From positions 1,550,001 through 1,614,000 of the forward strand of contig NZ_CP113920.1 of assembly GCF_029395535.1 (NCBI RefSeq): 64,000 bases of DNA, in the 5' to 3' direction. Under the pieces are notes generated by a model. The model had not been told where the DNA came from. It saw only the letters and a list, made by a program, of their open reading frames with translations, and did no database searches. This stretch comes from Bifidobacterium sp. ESL0732 (GTDB taxonomy: Bacteria > Actinomycetota > Actinomycetes > Actinomycetales > Bifidobacteriaceae). Positions within the stretch are counted from its first letter, which is position 1, and each line of letters begins with the position of its first letter. A program made the position numbers and the translations under genes. Shown piece by piece: positions 21,483 through 30,302 of this stretch.

Positions 21483-21791
21483 GGTATCAGTGCGTATTGC
21501 CGAAAAGCGTAGGTGCGTATAGGAGCGCCTAAACAAAAACGAGCCAGTGGACTCGTTTCCAATTATCGGTATTAAATGACGAAATTAGTTGGCGGATAAC
21601 ATTTCAATTATCAATCAAACGTCGAAATAATCGCATCATACCAATGTTTTCAATCATCATACGGGACTTCGGTCTATTTTTCAATATGACGATTTGACAT
21701 CGAAAAAGAATATGATAACGTTGTCTGAAATCGATGATCGATTCGCGTTAGTCAATGAAGAACAACATCAAAGATGAGATTGGAGCGCAAT
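21483..21791. promoter_or_regulatory. Divergent regulatory region between the LacI regulator and rbsA-like
   Basis: This AT-rich region holds TTGACA (21694-21699) followed by GATAACGTTGTC (21714-21725), a LacI-type palindrome with a central CG that would overlap the -10. Next comes the palindrome AATCGATGATCGATT (21729-21743). On the regulator side an inverted repeat AAACGAG (21537-21543) / CTCGTTT (21552-21558) could be an operator or mRNA hairpin. Binding is inferred from symmetry and position. Confidence 0.6.
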
Positions 21792-23309
21792 ATGGATAAT
21801 CAACGACCAGTTCTGTCAATGCAGAACATCAGCAAGTCGTTTCCCGGGGTGCAAGCCCTAAAAGACGTAAAATTCGAACTTTACCCCGGCGAGGTTCATG
21901 CGCTTGTGGGTGAAAACGGAGCGGGAAAATCGACATTATGCAAAATCATGACTGGAATTTATCCTGACTTTGAGGGAACTTACGAGTACTGTGGCAAGCC
22001 GGCCGAATTCAAGAACATCGCAGATGCCCAAGACGCAGGCGTTTCCATTGTCCATCAGGAACTCAACATGCTCAACGACCTGACGGTGGCGCAAAACATC
22101 TTCATTGGTCGGGAATCGAACCATTTCGTCTTATCCGATAAACGGCTAGAAGCCCAAGCGGCAAAACTGATCAAGGAGTATGACATCGAGGTGCAACCTG
22201 ATCAGTTATTGCGCAATCTTAGCGTCGGTAAAGCCCAAATGGTTGAAATCGCCCGTGCGATGTCATACGTGAACACGAAAGTGCTCATCCTTGACGAACC
22301 TACCGCTTCGCTTTCCGAAACCGAGGTCGAAGAGCTGCTCAATAAAATCAGACAGATGAAGGAACGCGGCCTAGCGGTTGTTTACATATCTCACCGTATG
22401 GATGAGGTAATGGAGATATCTGATCGCATCACGGTGTTACGGGATGGCCAATTCATCAAAACACTCAGGACCGAAGACGCGACGACCGATGAAATCATCA
22501 GGATGATGGTAGGCCGTGACGTGAGCAACACACGGAAAACCGTCAACGAAGTGCCCGAGAACGCCGAGGTCATACTAAGCGCTCAAAATCTGCACTCGCC
22601 CGACGTCAAGCAAGCCTCATTCGAACTTCACAAAGGCGAAATTCTCGGTTTTGCAGGGCTCATCGGAGCCGGTAGGACAGAGACCATGCGAATCCTCTTC
22701 GGCTCAGATTCCAAAGGTTCAGGCGACATCACATTGCACGGTAAGAAGGTGCGGTTTAAAAACCCTCGGGAAGCTATCTCGAACGGTATCGCCTATCTGT
22801 CCGAAGACCGGAAGCGTTATGGTTTGGTGACCAATTTGTCGGTGGTGGACAACACCGTTCTGCCGTCTTATGACAAACTGTCGAATGGCATCGTCGTAAA
22901 TCGTAAAAAATGCCGGGAGTCCACCAAGCATTACACAGATCTGTTGAACATCAAAACCCCAAGCATTGATCAGAAGGCTAAGAACTTATCGGGCGGCAAT
23001 CAGCAAAAGGTCGTTTTGGCGAAATGGCTGCTGAGGGATGCCGAAATCTTCATCTTCGACGAACCGACCAGAGGTATCGATATCGGAGCCAGAGCCGAAA
23101 TCTACGAACTGATGCAAGACCTCGTCAAACAAGGAAAATCCATCATTCTCGTATCGTCCGACCTTACCGAAATTCTCCACCTCTCCGACAGGGTCGTGGT
23201 CATGTGCGAAGGACGCACCACTGGTTCGCTGGACATCAGCGAAGCCACTGAACAAACAATTATGAAGTTGGCAACCAAAAGAGAAAATTCAAGGAGCAAC
23301 AATGACTGA
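21792..23309 (+). CDS. rbsA: Ribose-type sugar ABC transporter ATP-binding protein
   Basis: A CUT2-family ATPase of 505 residues with two fused nucleotide-binding domains. The first has Walker A GENGAGKST (~residue 40), signature LSVGKAQMVEIARA and Walker B VLILDEPTASLS. The second has the usual degenerate loop GLIGAGRTE, signature LSGGNQQKVVLAKWL and IFIFDEPTRGIDIGA. It powers uptake of a pentose or similar sugar. The start is ATG 21792, with GGAG 6 nt upstream. rbsC-like overlaps its end by 8 bp. Ribose is the best guess from the rbsACB gene order known in bifidobacteria, but CUT2 substrates vary. Confidence 0.88.
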   Translation: MDNQRPVLSMQNISKSFPGVQALKDVKFELYPGEVHALVGENGAGKSTLCKIMTGIYPDFEGTYEYCGKPAEFKNIADAQDAGVSIVHQELNMLNDLTVAQNIFIGRESNHFVLSDKRLEAQAAKLIKEYDIEVQPDQLLRNLSVGKAQMVEIARAMSYVNTKVLILDEPTASLSETEVEELLNKIRQMKERGLAVVYISHRMDEVMEISDRITVLRDGQFIKTLRTEDATTDEIIRMMVGRDVSNTRKTVNEVPENAEVILSAQNLHSPDVKQASFELHKGEILGFAGLIGAGRTETMRILFGSDSKGSGDITLHGKKVRFKNPREAISNGIAYLSEDRKRYGLVTNLSVVDNTVLPSYDKLSNGIVVNRKKCRESTKHYTDLLNIKTPSIDQKAKNLSGGNQQKVVLAKWLLRDAEIFIFDEPTRGIDIGARAEIYELMQDLVKQGKSIILVSSDLTEILHLSDRVVVMCEGRTTGSLDISEATEQTIMKLATKRENSRSNND

Positions 23310-24297
23310 AAACAAAGTAGAACGCAAACGACCATTCGGTCTGAACCTATCAGGATCTGCAATGCAGCAAGTCGTCGCACTGGCCGCATTGGTCATACTA
23401 TATGTGTTCTTCTCGATTTTTGGAAACAACTTCCTAACCACGGGCACATCTCTGAGCATCTTGAGTTCGTCGTATTATATTGGTTTCCTCGCCATCGGCA
23501 CGACCTTTGTAATCATCACCGGTGGCATCGATCTGTCGTCCGGCACGGTCATGGTGGGTGCCGCACTCATCGGTGGCGTGGCTTACAACGTTTGGCATTT
23601 GCCAGTAGTCGTGGCCTTGCTGATTGTGGTACTCACCGGATTGGCATTTGGCTTGGCCAATGGCATCCTGATTGGTGTGCTAGGATTACCTCCCTTCATC
23701 GCCACACTCGGTATGCAGTTCATCTCGCTCGGCCTATGCTCCGTAATCGCCAAAGTACAAACGCAGACCTGGCCGAGCCTAGGCACACGTGACGGCGCGT
23801 TCAAGGAAGTGATCTACAAATGGGGAAATATTCCAATGGGCGCGATCTGGCTCATGGTGTTCTTCCTCATTGCCTGGTTCCTGCTCAACCGCACAAAGCT
23901 GGGACGCTACACCTATGCCATGGGCTCCAATGAAGAAGCCACGGAGCTTTCCGGCATCAACGTTGCCCGTTGGAAGGTGGGAGTCTATGTGCTCAATGGA
24001 CTGTTCTGCGGTCTTGCAGGTGTCATCTACGCGGCCACCTTCAGCTCAATCACCCCTCAGACCGGTAACGGCCAAGAAATGTACGCCATCGCCGCAGCAG
24101 TCATCGGCGGCGTATCCCTCGCTGGAGGCGTTGGCTCGCTATGGGGCACGCTCATCGGCGTCTTCGTCATCAGCGTACTGAAAAACGGCTTATTGGCTAT
24201 GGGCCTTCCGGTTCAGTGGCAGCAATGCCTCATCGGTGTCGTCGTAATTCTGGCCGTACTCTTGGACGTCATCAGGACAAGGAGGCAAAGATCATAA
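23302..24297 (+). CDS. rbsC: Ribose-type sugar ABC transporter permease
   Basis: A 331-residue CUT2-family permease with about eight to ten membrane helices (VVALAALVILYVFFSIFG, GTTFVIITGGIDLSSG, VVALLIVVLTGLAFGLANGILIG, IWLMVFFLIAWFLL and others). The conserved GGIDLSSG, LGLPPFIATLGM and YAMGSNEEATELSGIN segments are typical of RbsC. It overlaps the end of rbsA-like by 8 bp, indicating translational coupling; the ribosome-binding site AAGGAG lies inside rbsA. A single permease gene implies a homodimeric channel. A 10-bp-stem terminator follows 24 bp after the stop. Confidence 0.9.
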   Translation: MTENKVERKRPFGLNLSGSAMQQVVALAALVILYVFFSIFGNNFLTTGTSLSILSSSYYIGFLAIGTTFVIITGGIDLSSGTVMVGAALIGGVAYNVWHLPVVVALLIVVLTGLAFGLANGILIGVLGLPPFIATLGMQFISLGLCSVIAKVQTQTWPSLGTRDGAFKEVIYKWGNIPMGAIWLMVFFLIAWFLLNRTKLGRYTYAMGSNEEATELSGINVARWKVGVYVLNGLFCGLAGVIYAATFSSITPQTGNGQEMYAIAAAVIGGVSLAGGVGSLWGTLIGVFVISVLKNGLLAMGLPVQWQQCLIGVVVILAVLLDVIRTRRQRS

Positions 24298-24321
24298 TCA
24301 ATTCGCGCTTTTAACACTAAC

Positions 24322-24346
24322 AGCCGGCTCCACGTCGGAGCCGGCT
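24322..24346 (+). terminator. Partial terminator between rbsC and rbsB
   Basis: AGCCGGCTCC and GGAGCCGGCT form a perfect 10-bp stem with loop ACGTC, followed by TATATTCC and no long T-run. It probably attenuates rather than stops read-through into rbsB. Confidence 0.7.
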
Positions 24347-24471
24347 TATATTCCCCATCTACATGCCCACAGCTCCATTGCGGCGCAACAACTGAAGTAC
24401 TAACCAATAACCGTTGAATGTGGGTGCATTCTGTTCGAATCACGAAGATGATTTTCGGGCATTTTAAAACA

Positions 24472-24513
24472 CACAGTTTTAACTGTGGAGAACGGAAACC
24501 GTTTCCCACAGTT
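24472..24513 (+). promoter_or_regulatory. Competing hairpins and palindrome in the rbsB leader
   Basis: AACTGTGG (24481-24488) can pair with the upstream CACAGTT (24472-24478) or with the downstream CCACAGTT (24506-24513). The second fold encloses AACGG-AAA-CCGTT and makes a 33-nt hairpin. The DNA palindrome GGAAACCGTTTCC (24494-24506) also looks like a LacI-type operator. The element ends 11 nt before the rbsB Shine-Dalgarno. Confidence 0.65.
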
Positions 24514-24534
24514 AATCGAATACAAGGAGAAACC

Positions 24535-25638
24535 ATGAAGGTAAAGAAGATTCTCGCTGCCAGTGTCGCAGTACTTGCATGTGCAACCATCACCACCGGC
24601 TGCGGTAGCAACAACAACTCAACCTCAAGTAGCGGAAAGACCAAGATAACCATCATCTCCAAAAGCTATCAGAACCAGTTCTATCAGGCTGCATTCAAGG
24701 GAGCAAAGGATGCTGCGGCAAAGTACAAGGTCGATCTGACCACCAACGGCCCCGACGCGGAAAGTAACGTATCACAACAGGTTGAGCAACTTGGCTCCGC
24801 AATCAATCAAAAGCCCAGCGCTATAGCTTTGGCAGCATGCGATCCAAACGCTGTACAAGACAATCTCGCACAGGCAAAAAGCAGCGGAATCCCGGTCATA
24901 GGTTTCGATTCAGGCGTTCCTGGCGATAAGTCAGGGGCGGTCGTGGCAACAGCAACGACTAACAACAACAAGGCTGGCGCCAATGTCGCCACAAACCTCG
25001 TCAAGAACAAGGACGTGCAGACTAAGCTGGAAGCCGGAACCGCGGCGAAACCGGCGGTTGTTGCCATCCTCGCACAGGATTCAACTTCAGGTTCGATTGT
25101 CAACCGTGTCGACGGGTTCGTGAAAGCCGCAGTAGAGGAAATCAGTAAACTCCCGAATTTGGACGGAGCTGTTTCCGTGTCCGGTCAAGAGAAATGGACC
25201 AAGAATTCCGCTAAGCCCGCAAAAGTAAAAGTCGTGGTCACTGTGCCTCCAACCACCAGCCAAGCCGATATTCAATCAGCTGCGACTTCCATATTGGGCA
25301 CCCAAGGATTGGTAAGCATCTTCTCTGCCAACCAAGATGGCGTCAACGCCCTGCTCAGCGCGACGAACGATGGGACCGAGTTGGACAAGAAAACCGGCAA
25401 ATACAAAGATATCTTCGTTGTTGGGTTCGATTCCGGAAGTTCACAGCGCAAGGCACTCAAGGCCGGGGAATTCCTGGGCTCAGTTACTCAGGATCCTTAT
25501 CAGATGGGTTATCAGGCCGTGGCATTGGCCGTGAAGGCAGCAAAGGGAGAGAAAGTATCTAATTCCGATACCGGTTCCCACTGGTACGACAGCTCTAACA
25601 TCGACAACCCGGACATCGCGAAACTGCTCTACGACTGA
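24535..25638 (+). CDS. rbsB: Ribose-type sugar-binding lipoprotein
   Basis: The extracellular receptor of the CUT2 transporter: 367 residues with a signal peptide ending in TTGC (Cys ~22), so it should be a membrane-anchored lipoprotein. The mature part has the type I binding fold (KITIISKSYQNQFYQAAFKGAKDAAAKY, IPVIGFDSGVPGD, VAILAQDSTSGSIVNRVDGF, FVVGFDSGSSQRKALKAGEFLGSVTQDPYQMGYQAV). The ATG at 24535 follows AAGGAGA. It is the third gene after rbsA and rbsC, separated by a 237-bp leader with its own structures, which may allow the higher expression that binding proteins need. Confidence 0.9.
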   Translation: MKVKKILAASVAVLACATITTGCGSNNNSTSSSGKTKITIISKSYQNQFYQAAFKGAKDAAAKYKVDLTTNGPDAESNVSQQVEQLGSAINQKPSAIALAACDPNAVQDNLAQAKSSGIPVIGFDSGVPGDKSGAVVATATTNNNKAGANVATNLVKNKDVQTKLEAGTAAKPAVVAILAQDSTSGSIVNRVDGFVKAAVEEISKLPNLDGAVSVSGQEKWTKNSAKPAKVKVVVTVPPTTSQADIQSAATSILGTQGLVSIFSANQDGVNALLSATNDGTELDKKTGKYKDIFVVGFDSGSSQRKALKAGEFLGSVTQDPYQMGYQAVALAVKAAKGEKVSNSDTGSHWYDSSNIDNPDIAKLLYD

Positions 25639-25768
25639 AGACATGGGGCAATACAGCCTCAAACAAGCAATGCTCGGAATAATGGCGTACTGATTATGCC
25701 CTTCGGCGCTGCGCCATCCCTCGATGTATCGAATAGTCAACACAAACAGGCAAAAGGTGAGGAAACTC

Positions 25769-26182
25769 ATGAATCAATCGACAACCGACAGTGCAACTCA
25801 TCTTGTCCACGTTTCCTTGGTCGTTCACTCATTGTCCACGGAAACGGATTTCTACCATTCCGTTCTGGGACTATCCCTTGGCCGGAAAATCAATATGGGC
25901 AATCATGTCATTCAATATATCGAAAGCGGAACGCCAGCAATGCTCGAATTCATCGAATATCTTGACGACCGCGCCATAAGTGACGACGAAGAGCAAGAAT
26001 TACGTCATCATCTGGCGTTCGCCGTCAACGACATCGATCAAACACTGGCAAAAGTCAGACAGTCAGGAGGCGAGATTCTGAATGAACCTTGTTTTATGGA
26101 ACAACTAGGTTTTCAATCCTCCATGATTCAAGATCCCGAAGGATTCCAAATCGAAATAGTGCAATACGGTAACTTAGGTTGA
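25769..26182 (+). CDS. VOC (glyoxalase/dioxygenase fold) protein
   Basis: A 137-residue single-domain VOC protein: LVHVSLVVHSLSTETDFYHSVLGLSLGRK, then HVIQYIESGTPAMLEFIEYL, HHLAFAVNDIDQTLAKVRQSGGEI and IQDPEGFQIEIVQYG. The His near the start, the Glu in MLEFIEY, the second His (HHLAF) and the final Glu are in the places that bind a metal in glyoxalase I-like enzymes. GTGAGG lies 6 nt before the ATG at 25769. It follows rbsB by 130 bp with no terminator between, where rbsD and rbsK stand in other bifidobacteria. The substrate is unknown. Confidence 0.8.
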   Translation: MNQSTTDSATHLVHVSLVVHSLSTETDFYHSVLGLSLGRKINMGNHVIQYIESGTPAMLEFIEYLDDRAISDDEEQELRHHLAFAVNDIDQTLAKVRQSGGEILNEPCFMEQLGFQSSMIQDPEGFQIEIVQYGNLG

Positions 26183-26221
26183 ATTCGTTTCGGCTGTCCA
26201 ATCGGTTGTCACTAACAATCA

Positions 26222-26264
26222 ATGAAGGGTGCGCTCCCTGTGTGTCAGGAAGCGCACCCTTCAT
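26222..26264. terminator. Bidirectional terminator between the VOC gene and xthA
   Basis: ATGAAGGGTGCGCT and AGCGCACCCTTCAT form a perfect 14-bp stem, with CCTG / CAGG inside. On the plus strand it is followed by GTTTTA. It closes the rbs-VOC unit and the convergent exonuclease gene. Confidence 0.92.
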
Positions 26265-26267
26265 GTT

Positions 26268-27134
26268 TTAGACCTCGTAGACCACACTCAACGGCGCGTG
26301 GTCGGACCAGCGAGTGTCGTAGGAAGGCGCACGGTCGATATCGAATGAGACGGCCTTTTGCGCCAGTCCCGGAGTGGCCAGCTGATAGTCAATCCTCCAG
26401 CCAACGTTATTGTCGAAGGCACGACCACGCTGGCTCCACCAGGTATAGGGACCCTGCACGTCGCCGGCGAGATTTCGCATCACGTCAACAAAACCGTATT
26501 GTGCGGGATCGAGCCACTTGTCAACGTAGGCGCGTTCGGCGGGCAGGAAGCCGGAATGTTTCTCGTTGGCCTTCGCGTTCTTGATGTCCAGCGGGGTGTG
26601 GGCGATGTTCATATCGCCGCACAACAACGCCTGGCGTCCTCCTTTTTCAGCCTCGTCGCGCAGCTGACCCATGCGTTCAAGCATGCGGTCGAGGAAGCGA
26701 TATTTCTGGGTCATCTTCACGGGATCATCGGTGTTGCCGGCATGGACATAGACACTGGCAATGGTCAGTTTCATACCTTCCGGTGTGGTGACATCGGCCT
26801 CTATCCAACGTCCGGAATCGACATCTTCTTTGAGATTCATCAGCCCGTAACGCTGTTCCTCGATCTTGAGATCCGAAAGCAGCCCGACACCGGCCCGGCC
26901 CTTGATACGGCAGACCTCGTCCATGCGGCCAAGCCCGTCCGCGGCACCGACCTTGCCAGCCTTCTCGTACCCTTTAGCCATGTCGTCGAAAATCAGGTCA
27001 ATCTCCTCCTGTGGGGCGCGCACCTCCTGCATGCACCAGATATCGGGAGTATTCGTCTCGGCCCAGTCGAGGACGCCTTTGCGTTTGGCTGCGCGGATAC
27101 CGTTCAGATTCGAAGTAGTCACTGTTATGCTCAT
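26268..27134 (-). CDS. xthA: Exodeoxyribonuclease III / AP endonuclease
   Basis: A metal-dependent exonuclease and abasic-site endonuclease of base-excision repair, 288 residues. Family motifs are TSNLNGIRAAKRKG, WCMQEVRAPQEEID (metal-binding Glu), SVYVHAGN, LLCGDMNIAHTPLDIKN (Asp/Asn), the YTWWSQRGRAFDNNVGWRIDYQLA block (RIDY) and the terminal SDHAPLSVVYEV (catalytic SDH). The ATG at 27134 follows CAGGA. It stands alone between terminators. Confidence 0.94.
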   Translation of the reverse strand: MSITVTTSNLNGIRAAKRKGVLDWAETNTPDIWCMQEVRAPQEEIDLIFDDMAKGYEKAGKVGAADGLGRMDEVCRIKGRAGVGLLSDLKIEEQRYGLMNLKEDVDSGRWIEADVTTPEGMKLTIASVYVHAGNTDDPVKMTQKYRFLDRMLERMGQLRDEAEKGGRQALLCGDMNIAHTPLDIKNAKANEKHSGFLPAERAYVDKWLDPAQYGFVDVMRNLAGDVQGPYTWWSQRGRAFDNNVGWRIDYQLATPGLAQKAVSFDIDRAPSYDTRWSDHAPLSVVYEV

Positions 27135-27203
27135 GGTTCCTGACGATACACGCTTGCGTGGTCGCGGCGCGCACAACACTACGCTCGTTTGCAGAATATG
27201 AAA

Positions 27204-27228
27204 ATCCCGCCACGCTAAGTGACGGGAT
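27204..27228 (-). terminator. Terminator of the opp operon
   Basis: ATCCCG / CGGGAT with CAC / GTG inside forms the stem. On the minus strand it is followed by TTTTCATATT, 38 bp after the oppDF stop. Confidence 0.85.
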
Positions 27229-27265
27229 CAATGAACCTTCAGATTGTTATCGGCTAATCCGAGAA

Positions 27266-29290
27266 TTAGTCCAGACCAAGCTGCAAGTGCCCGCCAGGAA
27301 TCGCGTCGAGCAGATCCTTGGTGTATTGCTTCTGCGGATGGTCGAAGACCTCATCGGTGGTGGCGTGCTCGACGAGCTTGCCCTTCTGCATCACCACGAC
27401 CTCATCGGCAATCTGACGGACGACCGCTAGATCATGGGTGATGAAGAGGTAGCTCAAACCACGCTCGGCTTGCAGATCGTTCAGGAGCCTCAGCACCTGA
27501 TCCTGCACCAACACGTCCAAGGCGGAAACGGCCTCATCACAGACGATGACATCGGGATTCAGCGCCATTGCGCGTGCCACGGCGATACGCTGACGCTGGC
27601 CACCGGAAAGCTCGTTCGGGTAACGCTGCATCACCGATTGCGGCATCTCAACCAAATCGAGCAGCTCACGCACGCGCTTCTCACGGCTCTTCTTGTCACC
27701 GATGCCATGGATGCGCAGCGGTTCCTCGATGGAGCGATAGATCGAATACATCGGGTCGAGCGAACCGTACGGGTTCTGGAAGACCGGCTGGACATGCCTG
27801 CGGAAGTCCAGCAGCGACTTGCCTTCAAAGCCGCTGATATCCTTGCCTTCATAGGTCACCGTGCCGCTGGTCGGTTTCAGGAGCTTCAGCACCATGTTGG
27901 CCACGGTGGATTTGCCGGAGCCGGATTCACCCACAATCGCGAGCGTGGTACCACGCTTGACAGAGAACGACACATCGTCGACGGCTTTGAACATCTCTTT
28001 CTTACGCGGGAGCTTAAATTCCTTGGTCAAGTGGCTCACCGTGATGATGTGCTCACTTTTTTCAAGCGTTTCCTCACCCTTGACATGATGCTCCATCAGG
28101 GACTCGGTGTTCTCGCCGTGCTCCTTGGCGGAGATGATGCGCTGCGAGGCCAACGACGGGGCCGCAGCCACCAGACGCTTCGTGTAGGGATGCTGCGGGT
28201 GCTGGAGTACCTCAAGCGACGGACCGGATTCGACGACCTGCCCCTTGTACATCACGACGATCTGCTGGGCGCGTTCGGCGGCCAGTCCCAGATCGTGGGT
28301 GATGAAAAGCACTGCAGTCCCCAACTCGTCGGTCAAGGCGTGCAAGTGGTCGAGAATCCTCTTCTGCACCGTTACGTCGAGAGCGCTGGTGGGCTCGTCA
28401 GCAATCAACAGGTCAGGGCGGCAGGCCAGACCAATGGCAATCAGGGCACGCTGCAACATGCCGCCGGAGAATTCGTGCGGATACTGGCGGGCACGGGTGG
28501 CCGCGTCAGGAAGTCCAGCCTCCTCCAGAAGACCAGAGATACGATCGGTCATGGTGCTGCCAAGTACATACTGCTTGGCGATTTCCCAAGCCTTGTCATC
28601 AGACACACCAGCCTTGATCAGGTCATCGGCCACACGCCAACGGGTTTCCGAGCCGGGAACCCATTCCTTGGTGAAGTAATCCATCTTCTTCTTGGTTTTG
28701 TCGCCAGACACACCAGCCTCGGAAAGCGCGGCTTGTGCGGCCTTGAGCAGGTCGGGAAGCTCCTTGGAACCGATGAAGGTCTCATCGTCCTCGCTTTTGA
28801 CGGCCACCTCGCTGCCGGCCAACGCCTTGGCCAGCTTCGAGCGCTTCTCGTGGGAGATGTCCATGTGGTTGGCCTTCAAGGCTTCTTCCACCTGGGTGCC
28901 GATACGCCAGACAGGGTTCAGGTTGCTCATCGGGTCCTGCGGGACCAGACCCATCTTGTCGCCGAGAATCTGCTCGTACTGCTTGCGCGTGTAACCGGAG
29001 ATTTCCTCGCCCTCCAGCTTGATAGAGCCGCCCACCACGTGGCCGGTGCCGGGAAGCAGCCCCAGAACGGCCATGGCCGAGGTGGATTTGCCGGAGCCGG
29101 ACTCGCCTACAATCGCCACCCACTGGCCGGGGTAGACGTTGAAGGAGGCATCGCGCACGGCATGCACCGCATGCTTGTCGCCGGTGATGAAGTCAACCTT
29201 GAGATCCTTGACCTCAAGAATCGGCCCCTGCTCTTTCTGCATTTCGAAGAGTTTGTCGTTCTTTTCGTTCTTGCTATTCATTTCGCTCAT
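27266..29290 (-). CDS. oppDF: Fused oligopeptide ABC transporter ATPase (OppD-OppF)
   Basis: A 674-residue ATPase combining OppD and OppF. Half 1 has Walker A GESGSGKST (~residue 50), signature FSGGMLQRALIAIGLA and Walker B LLIADEPTSALDVT. Half 2 has GESGSGKST again, LSGGQRQRIAVARAMAL and VIVCDEAVSALDVLVQ. Half 1 carries an insertion of roughly 80-90 residues between the Q-loop and the signature that standard OppD lacks. Each half ends near YTKRL or YTKDLLDAIP, as is usual for peptide transporters. I start at ATG 29290 (GGAGG 8 nt upstream); a GTG at 29311 that overlaps oppC by 4 bp is the alternative. Confidence 0.9.
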   Translation of the reverse strand: MSEMNSKNEKNDKLFEMQKEQGPILEVKDLKVDFITGDKHAVHAVRDASFNVYPGQWVAIVGESGSGKSTSAMAVLGLLPGTGHVVGGSIKLEGEEISGYTRKQYEQILGDKMGLVPQDPMSNLNPVWRIGTQVEEALKANHMDISHEKRSKLAKALAGSEVAVKSEDDETFIGSKELPDLLKAAQAALSEAGVSGDKTKKKMDYFTKEWVPGSETRWRVADDLIKAGVSDDKAWEIAKQYVLGSTMTDRISGLLEEAGLPDAATRARQYPHEFSGGMLQRALIAIGLACRPDLLIADEPTSALDVTVQKRILDHLHALTDELGTAVLFITHDLGLAAERAQQIVVMYKGQVVESGPSLEVLQHPQHPYTKRLVAAAPSLASQRIISAKEHGENTESLMEHHVKGEETLEKSEHIITVSHLTKEFKLPRKKEMFKAVDDVSFSVKRGTTLAIVGESGSGKSTVANMVLKLLKPTSGTVTYEGKDISGFEGKSLLDFRRHVQPVFQNPYGSLDPMYSIYRSIEEPLRIHGIGDKKSREKRVRELLDLVEMPQSVMQRYPNELSGGQRQRIAVARAMALNPDVIVCDEAVSALDVLVQDQVLRLLNDLQAERGLSYLFITHDLAVVRQIADEVVVMQKGKLVEHATTDEVFDHPQKQYTKDLLDAIPGGHLQLGLD

Positions 29291-29307
29291 CGTGTTTTCC
29301 TCCGCAC

Positions 29308-30285
29308 TCACGCCGTACGGCTCTTGGGGTCAAGCGCATCCTTGACGGCATCGCCCATCATGATGAAGGCGAGCACCGTGATGGCCAGCGCGGCCGACGG
29401 GTAGAAGAGGACCGAAGGATCGGTGCGCAGGATGGTCTGCGCGTTGGAGATATCGCCGCCCCAGCTCACAGTGGTGGTCGGCAAGCCGATACCAAGGAAG
29501 CTCAGCGTCGCCTCGGAGACGATGTAGGTTCCCAGCGATGTGGTGGTGACCACAATAATCGAGGCCATCGAGTTGGGTAGGATATGCCGCATCAGGTTGC
29601 GCCACGGCGTCGAACCCAGCGCCGTGGAAGCGGTGTTGAACTCAAGATTCTTGGTTTCCATCACCGCACCTCGCGATATTCGCGCGGTCTGTGTCCAACC
29701 GAACAACGTCAGCACAAGCACGATCTTCCAGACCGATCCGGAAGTACGGAACATCTGCAACACCACGATGGCGCCGAGCAGCATCGGGATAGCCATGAAG
29801 ATATCAGTGAAACGGCTCAGCACCGCATCAATCCAGCCGCCGAAGAAACCGGCGAGGGCGCCAATCAAGGAGCCCACGATCATGACTAGCAGGGTGGTCA
29901 GGATGCCGACGCTCAGCGAGGTACGGGTGCCGTAGACGGTACGGGTGAACACATCGCAGCCCTGGGTGTCATAGCCGAAGGGATGGCCGGGGCCGCCTTT
30001 CTCCAGCGAATGCTCCAGCTGGCAGAAGTTGGGGTTCTGACGGGTGAAGACACCTGGGAACAGCGCCACGAAGATGACGCAGAGGATCAGTATCGCCGAA
30101 ACGATGAACAGCGGGTTCTTGCGCAGTGTTCTCCACGCATCAGCCCACATGCTGGTGGCAGGTGCCGACTCGTCGACCGAATCGACTTCCTGCAACTTTA
30201 CGGCATCCGGGGCGGCGACGTAGCGTTCCTGCCCGGGAAGTACACGGGAATTGGCCATGGTTGTATCTGTTGTCTTATCGCTCAT
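29308..30285 (-). CDS. oppC: Oligopeptide ABC transporter permease OppC
   Basis: A 325-residue inner-membrane permease with a cytosolic N-terminus and six helices. The binding-protein-dependent transport signature is seen in SFLGIGLPTTTVSWGG, with the EAA-like loop ALGSTPWRNLMRHILPNSM. N-terminal features NPLFIVSAILILCVIFVALFPGVF and GYDTQGCDVFTRTVYGTRTSL are typical of OppC/DppC. The start is ATG 30285 after GGGAGGAG. It ends next to oppDF and begins 18 bp after oppB, so oppB-oppC-oppDF form a tight operon. Confidence 0.92.
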   Translation of the reverse strand: MSDKTTDTTMANSRVLPGQERYVAAPDAVKLQEVDSVDESAPATSMWADAWRTLRKNPLFIVSAILILCVIFVALFPGVFTRQNPNFCQLEHSLEKGGPGHPFGYDTQGCDVFTRTVYGTRTSLSVGILTTLLVMIVGSLIGALAGFFGGWIDAVLSRFTDIFMAIPMLLGAIVVLQMFRTSGSVWKIVLVLTLFGWTQTARISRGAVMETKNLEFNTASTALGSTPWRNLMRHILPNSMASIIVVTTTSLGTYIVSEATLSFLGIGLPTTTVSWGGDISNAQTILRTDPSVLFYPSAALAITVLAFIMMGDAVKDALDPKSRTA

Positions 30286-30302
30286 TTGGTCTCCTCCCCT
30301 AC

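Noticed and set aside
24300..24534. Small protein gene in the rbsC-rbsB gap
   Set aside because: The frame that runs into rbsB lacks a start signal and the region is better explained by hairpins and the rbsB leader.
27434..29404. A 656-codon plus-strand open frame across oppDF
   Set aside because: Antisense of a fused ABC ATPase whose Walker and signature motifs are unambiguous on the other strand.
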